A stretch of DNA of 9,409 nt, from positions 1-9,409 of the forward strand of contig JAISPK010000107.1 in NCBI GenBank assembly GCA_031274985.1, read 5' to 3'. Below are positions 3,933-9,409 of the stretch, piece by piece. The notes under the pieces are model-generated. The model was not told the DNA's origin and searched no databases. It was given only the letters and a program-made list of their open reading frames with translations. This stretch comes from Coriobacteriales bacterium. Its GTDB lineage: Bacteria > Actinomycetota > Coriobacteriia > Coriobacteriales > UBA8131. How positions within the stretch are numbered: position 1 is the stretch's first letter; each line of letters starts with the position of its first letter. The translations under genes and the position numbers were made by a program.

Positions 3933-6900
3933 ATGAGGGTGTGCATTCTCTGTCTTGGGCAACAGCAGAAACAGTGCTGGGCCTTACGGCAGTTAAAGAC
4001 AATGGCTAGGCAAAAGAACGCAATTCTTAAACTGGTGGCATGTAGTGCGCTGGCAATGGTGGTGCTTTGCCTGGCTCTGCCTGTGCCGGCATACCCGGAG
4101 AGCTTCGAGAACAGCGCCGAGCCCGCCAGTGCGGCACTTGACGAGATGCTCCAGACCTCAACGTTTACCCCTCAGGTCGATTTATTGACAAAGCCTTATG
4201 TGGACCTCCCGCTTGGCGGCAATGCGCTACCACCGGAGTTAACCGGCGAGTTGGTGGTGATGCAGGCCGGTAGCGAGAACAGCGGTTACTTTGCAACGTA
4301 TAGCATCGGAACCACTACGGCCTCGCGAACCGCCGCTCTCAGCGCTGCTTTACTGGATCTCTACAACACAAACGATCCGTCTGCCAACTACGTTATGTAT
4401 GTTGGTTCCGACATGCTCAATATGACCGCCGAGCCCTTTGCCGACTCGGGCGCGGCGGGAACATTTTCTGGTCTCAGAGGAAAAATAGACACCTTGGTGC
4501 TCACCGGCAGTGCGATTGACGACACAACCCGTAGCCCGGCTACAGCACCGCCGGGAGCAGTAAGGCAGTTTAGCACCTCAAGCACCGACTCTTCGTTTGG
4601 GTGCAATCTGGTGGTTCGCAATATCTCGCATCGTCTCGGTGGCACCAACGTTTATATGAACGGATACGGCCTGGTTTTAGGCGGCAACTCCTGGCAGACA
4701 GCCGCAACTGCTTATTATGGCGGCAGCGCTGCCGGATCGGTAACACCGGTGGCGAACTCAGCCAGTATTACCGTTTACTCCACGGGTGTTGGCAACACGC
4801 TGCTCTATGGCGGAATGAAAACCGGCACCTTAAACGGCAACACCGAGATAACGGTCTTCAACTCCAGTGGCAACCAGGTTCAGCTTTTTGGCGGCGGCGA
4901 AGGCTTGTCTGCCACGGCAACTGCTCAGGTAACCGGAAACGTTACCAACACCATCCTCGGCATGGCAACCAACGCAGGCGGGCTCGACCGGTTTTTGGGC
5001 GGCGTGCATTACGGTGATATCGGCGGTCGTATCACCAATACCATCAGTGGGCCGGGGCGCTTTACCACCAACGGAACATCCAGTGACGGCAGCGCAGTAA
5101 ATGCGGGCAATTACGTTGGCGGCTCCCGCTATGGGAGCATCGCAGGCGCGGGCACGGCGCACGCCCCCCTGGATACCGCCGGACTACAAGACGACTGCTC
5201 GCCCCTGGTGATCTGCGAAGACTACGCCATTAAAAACAATGTGGACAGCAGCGCTTATACCAACGGAAGAATGTATTTTATTGGCGCAAACACCTTGAGT
5301 GGCACGGTATCCGGCAACATCATTAACCTTATCAAAGCAGGCGGCCCGACCAGTGGAGGGTTTTCCGGCGTAGAGGCTGCCGGTGGCTACGGCACGGTTT
5401 CTTTTGGTTCCTGGCAAAACACCTTTACCGCAGCCGGCAGCGGTGCAATCGGCAATGTGCCCGCCGGCATAGCGGCAGCAAAGAGCTCCTTCGCCTTTCA
5501 GGTCTACGGAAGCATCGTAACCGTGGTGCGCTCCGGCTGTATCTCCACCAGCACCGACCGGGGCTACTTTCGGGGCGCGGGCTATGGAGGATACATAGAG
5601 GGAGACTGCTACTCGGCGCTGGGAACAGAGGGCGTGGCCTACAAAGACAACTACAGCGCCTTTTCGTACTTTACCAACCCCGGCCCCGACAGAACAGCCA
5701 ATGATGAGGGTTACCAAAGCGGCTTTGACCTGGTGGGTCACGGTGGCCTGGAAAGCGTGGCCTCCAGCATATGTGTGGTGGGAAACACCACGTTGTATAC
5801 AAAACTCGTTCGTGCCCGGTGGACATACGGCGGAGGGTTTGGGGGCGTTCATATCGGCAACTCCCTGCGACAGATTGACGGGGGTACCTATGACACGGTG
5901 GAGGGAACGGGCTACGACCTCTATCTGCACAAAGGGGATGGTCGCGTGGAGGTACGGGGCGGGCAGATCGATGGATTCCTCGGTGGAGGCGGCTGGAATG
6001 ACCATTTTCAGGACGGAGACGTCAGCGTGGAGGTCTTTGATGCCCTTGACGTAAACCATCCGGTAGTATGCAATGCATCTTTGGGCGGAACGTACGGCTA
6101 CGAATACAATCGGGCGATAAGCGGCAACTCGGCAATCGTCATACACGGCGGCGATTTTTCCGGCACGGCAAATAATCGAACCGCTTTTCCGGCTAATGGA
6201 TTTTCTGCCGGGCCGTCATACAGCGGCGCGATCTATGGAAACGCATCGATGACCATTGATCTACGCGACAACCGCAACGGGTTTAAGGTGGCAAGCAGCG
6301 ATTACATCAGCGGTGGACGCCGGCTTGGCGCTGGTGCCGGCGCGATTCTCGGTACCAACGCAGACAACACGATAGTGCTGAATATCTTTACCGACGACGA
6401 GGGAAGCGACCTGCTGAGCGGCTTGAATATCTACGGTGATGCTGCAACAGGGAACACCACCAACACCAAGGCTGAACACATTACAATTAACGTCAACGCG
6501 CCCGGCTCCAGCATCGGCAACCTCTTTGCTACCAATTACAGCAACCTTACCGGCAGCGGAGCCACCACCAGAATATGGAGGGACGTGACGGTGGACTTGG
6601 TGTCGGCAAAGACAGTCAAGGGGCTCTCACCCGGCAACGGATCTGAGAACATCACCAATGCCGTTGCGGCGCAGAGCGCAGCTAACGGGAGGCATGCCGT
6701 AATCAACGTGGGCCCGCAGTCAGAGGATCCGACCCATTTCCTCGGCGAGTGGGACACCCGGGTGCCCACCAACGGCCTGCCGCGTATCATCAACGTCGGG
6801 GCGACGGGAATCAACGGCTTTACCGAAATGACGGTAACCAGGCGGCTGTTGAACGCAACGGCAGGCACCATCAAAAATGGCGGGCCTGCCGCCACGCTTG

Positions 6901-8891
6901 CTAATCACGGCACGAGCTACCACCTCACCGGCCAGGTAACCCTGCGGGCAGGCGAAGGGGTGGATGCGTCCGGCCTTGGCGTGGTCTCGACGAGCTCAGG
7001 AATAGTGATTATTGGCAAGCTGGTGGTAGAGGGAGCAGGAACCGCCTACATCCAGTCGCCCGGGTCACCAAACCAGATCATGCTCACCGACGTTTCTGTG
7101 CAGGACTCCCTCACCTGGATCAAAACCAGTAAAACAGCTGCTTCTCCTTTGACGGCGGCAAGCTCCTGGTTTGGGTCGAGCTCAGGGTGGCAGGTTTTTA
7201 CGCTCAATCCCACCAAGGCAAACGCAGAAAAGGTAACGCCCTTTATTCTTGAGGGCAGAGAGGTGGCAACGGGTCAGGTGCTCGCGGGCGACAACGTGAT
7301 TCCTGCGACCGGTTCAGAGGCATATGCGGTTTGTTTTCCTGCGTCTATCTACCGATGGCAGGTTGCAGAAGGGGCCGGGCAGGTCTCTCACGATGTTGCG
7401 GCGTACACCGCGGCGGCTCGACCGACCGTTGGCACCGTAAAAGCGGTTGGCACCGTTGCAAAGGACACGCCGTCTTCTGGCGGAAAGCTTATCGTTGCCG
7501 CCTTTAAGGTGCCCGAGGAGGTCAACTATCCCTGCTTTTCCTTTATCCCGGACGAAACCCGGGGCGAATGGGTTAAGGAGGTGCAGGTTCATCGCTTGGT
7601 GGAACCGTTCACTGCGCCGGAGGTACAGGAAGGCTTTACGACCATCGGCGAGCAGCCGTACGCAGACTATATCCTGGGCGTTGCAGAGCGGACTTTGAGC
7701 TGGACCGCTTTCGGCACCGACAGGTTTTACGCTTTTGATATAGCGGCGCGGTTTACCAACGAGGCAGAGTTGAGCGCTAAAAATGTAATCATCACCGAAG
7801 CAGAGGCGGCGGCAATTGCCGGCGCAGACGAGGTTATTGGCTACACGCAGGCGATGGGGCGGCCGTTTTTTGTTGATACTCTTAACGACTCTTATCTTGA
7901 GGCGCTTGCTCTGCCGCTGGGCGAGAATCAATTTTCACGGACACACACCATCGTGTATGGCTCAGGACTGCCGGAGAACAAAAAGCAGTTGCTGGTGAGT
8001 GTTATCGTGGTGAGAGATGAAACCGTCCTGTCGCCCGACAGGAGTTTTGCTCTGTACGCCAATGACGCTGTGCTAAAAATATCGGACGCCCGTGCTCTGG
8101 CCGATCAGGCCGATTTGGACAGCAATCACACCCGGGCAACCGTTATCCGCTCAGACGGAACAGCAGCAGACGCACTGCTCGGCGGGCAAGCGTTTGCGGC
8201 AATTACCTCAACAACAAAAAGCGAGCTTCCCAAGTCGGTGCCGGTTGTGTATACGTATGCACCGGACGAATACTCCGGCTCCGTGACCAAAGAGGTGACG
8301 GTGGCAATCATCAAAGACGACACCATCAATATTACCGTAGGCAAAAAGGTGACCGGCGCGCTTGCAAACGAGCGAGAGGCTTTTGTGTTTACGGTATATT
8401 TGTGCCACAGTAACGGTGAGAGCCTTCCTCAAGGGGAGGTTATTGCCTATACGGGCAATTCGCCGGGCAACACGGGAGCTCCCGCGCCCGATGACGGAGA
8501 ACTGACCCTGGATAAAGACGGAGCGGCTACGTTTTCGCTGAAGCATGGGCAGAGTATCACCCTCCTCGAAATTCCGGCCAAAGTCCAAATAAGGATTGTG
8601 GAAACCCCTAGCGGCAACTATATCCCGTCGTTTACTGATACGGGTGGCACAGGTAACACGGGAAACGACACCGGTTTTTTGACGGCAGGTGTTGGCGATG
8701 AGCTTGAGCGCTCGTTTACGTTTACCAACGCCAGAACCCTTCTGCCGATATTTATCGGCATTACCGATGAGTCCTGGCCTTTGCTCGTGCTGCTCGCTGC
8801 TGCCCTGCTCGCTCTGTTGAGCTTAAGGGCAGTCAGGCTGAGAAAAAAGAAGGGTGCGGACGCCGTTTCTCAGAAAGAAGAGGAGTGCTGA
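3933..8891 (+). CDS. Large secreted, membrane-anchored surface protein (Gly-rich repeats, FctA/SpaA-like domain)
   Basis: A 1652-residue cell-surface protein, probably an adhesin or structural wall protein; its ligand is unknown. A signal peptide lies at about residues 24-53 (basic MARQKN start, hydrophobic core, VPA before the likely cut). Residues about 288-870 repeat a loose rung of the form [aromatic/Leu]-x-G-G-x3-G-x-I/V-x-G-N-x4-I, as in LYGGMKTGTLNGNTEITVF (291-309), FLGGVHYGDIGGRITNTISG (354-373) and GAIYGNASMTIDL (765-777), which suggests a beta-helix. Ig-like segments follow (about 1360-1460), then an FctA/SpaA-like domain (about 1463-1600, opening INITVGKKVTGALANEREAF). A hydrophobic helix (about 1615-1632) and the tail RLRKKK end the protein. 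Where a sortase motif is expected there is LPIFIG, which is not LPXTG. The start is uncertain: ATG 3933 fits a leaderless message but adds 23 odd, Cys-containing residues, while ATG 4002 gives a conventional signal peptide. Neither has a ribosome-binding site. The 3' end overlaps the converging gene by 22 bp. Confidence 0.92.
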   Translation: MRVCILCLGQQQKQCWALRQLKTMARQKNAILKLVACSALAMVVLCLALPVPAYPESFENSAEPASAALDEMLQTSTFTPQVDLLTKPYVDLPLGGNALPPELTGELVVMQAGSENSGYFATYSIGTTTASRTAALSAALLDLYNTNDPSANYVMYVGSDMLNMTAEPFADSGAAGTFSGLRGKIDTLVLTGSAIDDTTRSPATAPPGAVRQFSTSSTDSSFGCNLVVRNISHRLGGTNVYMNGYGLVLGGNSWQTAATAYYGGSAAGSVTPVANSASITVYSTGVGNTLLYGGMKTGTLNGNTEITVFNSSGNQVQLFGGGEGLSATATAQVTGNVTNTILGMATNAGGLDRFLGGVHYGDIGGRITNTISGPGRFTTNGTSSDGSAVNAGNYVGGSRYGSIAGAGTAHAPLDTAGLQDDCSPLVICEDYAIKNNVDSSAYTNGRMYFIGANTLSGTVSGNIINLIKAGGPTSGGFSGVEAAGGYGTVSFGSWQNTFTAAGSGAIGNVPAGIAAAKSSFAFQVYGSIVTVVRSGCISTSTDRGYFRGAGYGGYIEGDCYSALGTEGVAYKDNYSAFSYFTNPGPDRTANDEGYQSGFDLVGHGGLESVASSICVVGNTTLYTKLVRARWTYGGGFGGVHIGNSLRQIDGGTYDTVEGTGYDLYLHKGDGRVEVRGGQIDGFLGGGGWNDHFQDGDVSVEVFDALDVNHPVVCNASLGGTYGYEYNRAISGNSAIVIHGGDFSGTANNRTAFPANGFSAGPSYSGAIYGNASMTIDLRDNRNGFKVASSDYISGGRRLGAGAGAILGTNADNTIVLNIFTDDEGSDLLSGLNIYGDAATGNTTNTKAEHITINVNAPGSSIGNLFATNYSNLTGSGATTRIWRDVTVDLVSAKTVKGLSPGNGSENITNAVAAQSAANGRHAVINVGPQSEDPTHFLGEWDTRVPTNGLPRIINVGATGINGFTEMTVTRRLLNATAGTIKNGGPAATLANHGTSYHLTGQVTLRAGEGVDASGLGVVSTSSGIVIIGKLVVEGAGTAYIQSPGSPNQIMLTDVSVQDSLTWIKTSKTAASPLTAASSWFGSSSGWQVFTLNPTKANAEKVTPFILEGREVATGQVLAGDNVIPATGSEAYAVCFPASIYRWQVAEGAGQVSHDVAAYTAAARPTVGTVKAVGTVAKDTPSSGGKLIVAAFKVPEEVNYPCFSFIPDETRGEWVKEVQVHRLVEPFTAPEVQEGFTTIGEQPYADYILGVAERTLSWTAFGTDRFYAFDIAARFTNEAELSAKNVIITEAEAAAIAGADEVIGYTQAMGRPFFVDTLNDSYLEALALPLGENQFSRTHTIVYGSGLPENKKQLLVSVIVVRDETVLSPDRSFALYANDAVLKISDARALADQADLDSNHTRATVIRSDGTAADALLGGQAFAAITSTTKSELPKSVPVVYTYAPDEYSGSVTKEVTVAIIKDDTINITVGKKVTGALANEREAFVFTVYLCHSNGESLPQGEVIAYTGNSPGNTGAPAPDDGELTLDKDGAATFSLKHGQSITLLEIPAKVQIRIVETPSGNYIPSFTDTGGTGNTGNDTGFLTAGVGDELERSFTFTNARTLLPIFIGITDESWPLLVLLAAALLALLSLRAVRLRKKKGADAVSQKEEEC

Positions 8892-9409
8892 CGGCGCCTG
8901 GCCCCAACAACCATAACGGCAACTCCCAGCGCAAAGCACAGCGCGGCGATGGTTGCAGGCAGAGCATGAGCATCACCGGTTTGTGGAATGCCGGTACCCG
9001 TCGAGTTGTTCACCTGCAGGGTCAGGTCGGCATAGCCGTCGGTGAACACCGCTCTTAAGAGGTGGGTGCCGTTGGGAAAGGTCTGTAAGTAGGCCTCGCT
9101 CAAGGTGACAACCGTGCTTCCGCTGACAACCGTGTAATTGCCTGGGTCAACCTCGCTGCCGTCTGACAGCCGCAGCAAGCGAAGGAACTTATTGTAGGGC
9201 GCGTCAACGATGCCAATGGCGTTACCGCTGCCGGTAAAGGTGCCAAAATGCTGGGCAACGGGGTAGTTCGTACCCGGAGAAAGGTCGCCTACTACAAGCT
9301 GCAGGGTGCTGTTTACAAGCTGCAGGCTGTATGCCTTATCCGGTGCAGCGTTGCCGTAGTTGGGCACAAAGTCCCCGAGTTTGATTGTGCCCTCTCCCGC
9401 AACAAGATC
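8870..9409 (-). CDS. Wall-anchored surface protein, C-terminal part (CBM_X2-like domain, IPQTGD sorting signal)
   Basis: The frame is open to the right edge, so the N-terminus is outside the window; 179 residues are visible. A GTG at 9367-9365 could be read as a start, but 14 more open codons before it and the lack of any signal peptide argue that the gene continues. Residues about 67-134 resemble a CBM_X2 (X2) domain, an Ig-like fold common in Gram-positive surface proteins: NKFLRLLRLSDGSEVDPGNY, then a segment with SGSTVVTLSEAYL and a closing FTDGYADLTLQV. The C-terminus is a full cell-wall sorting signal: IPQTGD (141-146), a hydrophobic helix (about 150-169) and RRRQ. A sortase would cut between T and G and link the protein to peptidoglycan. 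No sortase gene lies in the window. It converges on the large surface-protein gene and overlaps its end, so the two probably belong to one surface locus but are transcribed separately. Confidence 0.88.
   Translation of the reverse strand, partial: DLVAGEGTIKLGDFVPNYGNAAPDKAYSLQLVNSTLQLVVGDLSPGTNYPVAQHFGTFTGSGNAIGIVDAPYNKFLRLLRLSDGSEVDPGNYTVVSGSTVVTLSEAYLQTFPNGTHLLRAVFTDGYADLTLQVNNSTGTGIPQTGDAHALPATIAALCFALGVAVMVVGARRRQHSSSF

Noticed and set aside
5184..6146. 320-residue reading frame antisense to the surface protein
   Set aside because: It lies wholly inside a well-supported gene with signal peptide, repeats and anchor. Its translation shows no domain, and its length is explained by the few stops opposite Gly- and Ala-rich codons.
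7314..7931. 205-residue antisense reading frame within the surface-protein gene
   Set aside because: The composition is arginine- and cysteine-rich without motifs, which is typical of a shadow frame.

Overview
The window looks like chromosomal DNA of a Gram-positive bacterium with moderate to high GC content. The best guess is an actinobacterium of the Coriobacteriia type. The signs are two cell-wall-type surface proteins with C-terminal membrane anchors and basic tails, an IPQTGD sortase signal, FctA/SpaA-like and CBM_X2-like extracellular domains, promoters placed for leaderless mRNAs, and a tRNA gene with an encoded CCA end. This placement is inference; there is no rRNA or other taxonomic marker.

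Layout. Bases 1-18 hold the first six codons of a gene reading left off the window, with a strong Shine-Dalgarno site. Bases 19-1100 have no convincing gene. They carry several kinds of palindromic interspersed repeat: a nine-copy block (238-474), a 59-bp direct repeat around an inverted, diverged relative (476-619), an AT-rich stretch with a 12-bp inverted repeat (720-839), and an inverted, shorter copy of the first block (917-986). A CPA1-type Na+/H+ antiporter gene (1103-3421) follows, probably leaderless. It has an unusually long charged insert inside its membrane domain and a long cytoplasmic tail. Next come a 15-bp perfect inverted repeat, a tRNA-Ser(CGA) gene, and a possible small RNA unit ending in a strong hairpin (3746-3779).

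The right half is taken up by a 1652-residue secreted surface protein (3933-8891). It is built of many Gly-rich rungs, suggestive of a beta-helix, followed by Ig-like and FctA/SpaA-like domains and a membrane anchor that lacks a normal LPXTG motif. A second wall-anchored protein reads towards it from the right edge, and the two genes overlap tail to tail by 22 bp.

Functionally, the antiporter handles ion and pH homeostasis, while the two surface proteins form a locus probably concerned with adhesion or polymer binding. No sortase, transposase, integrase or defence gene is visible. The most unusual material is the repeat-rich intergenic region, the possible small RNA, and the converging pair of surface proteins with different anchors.
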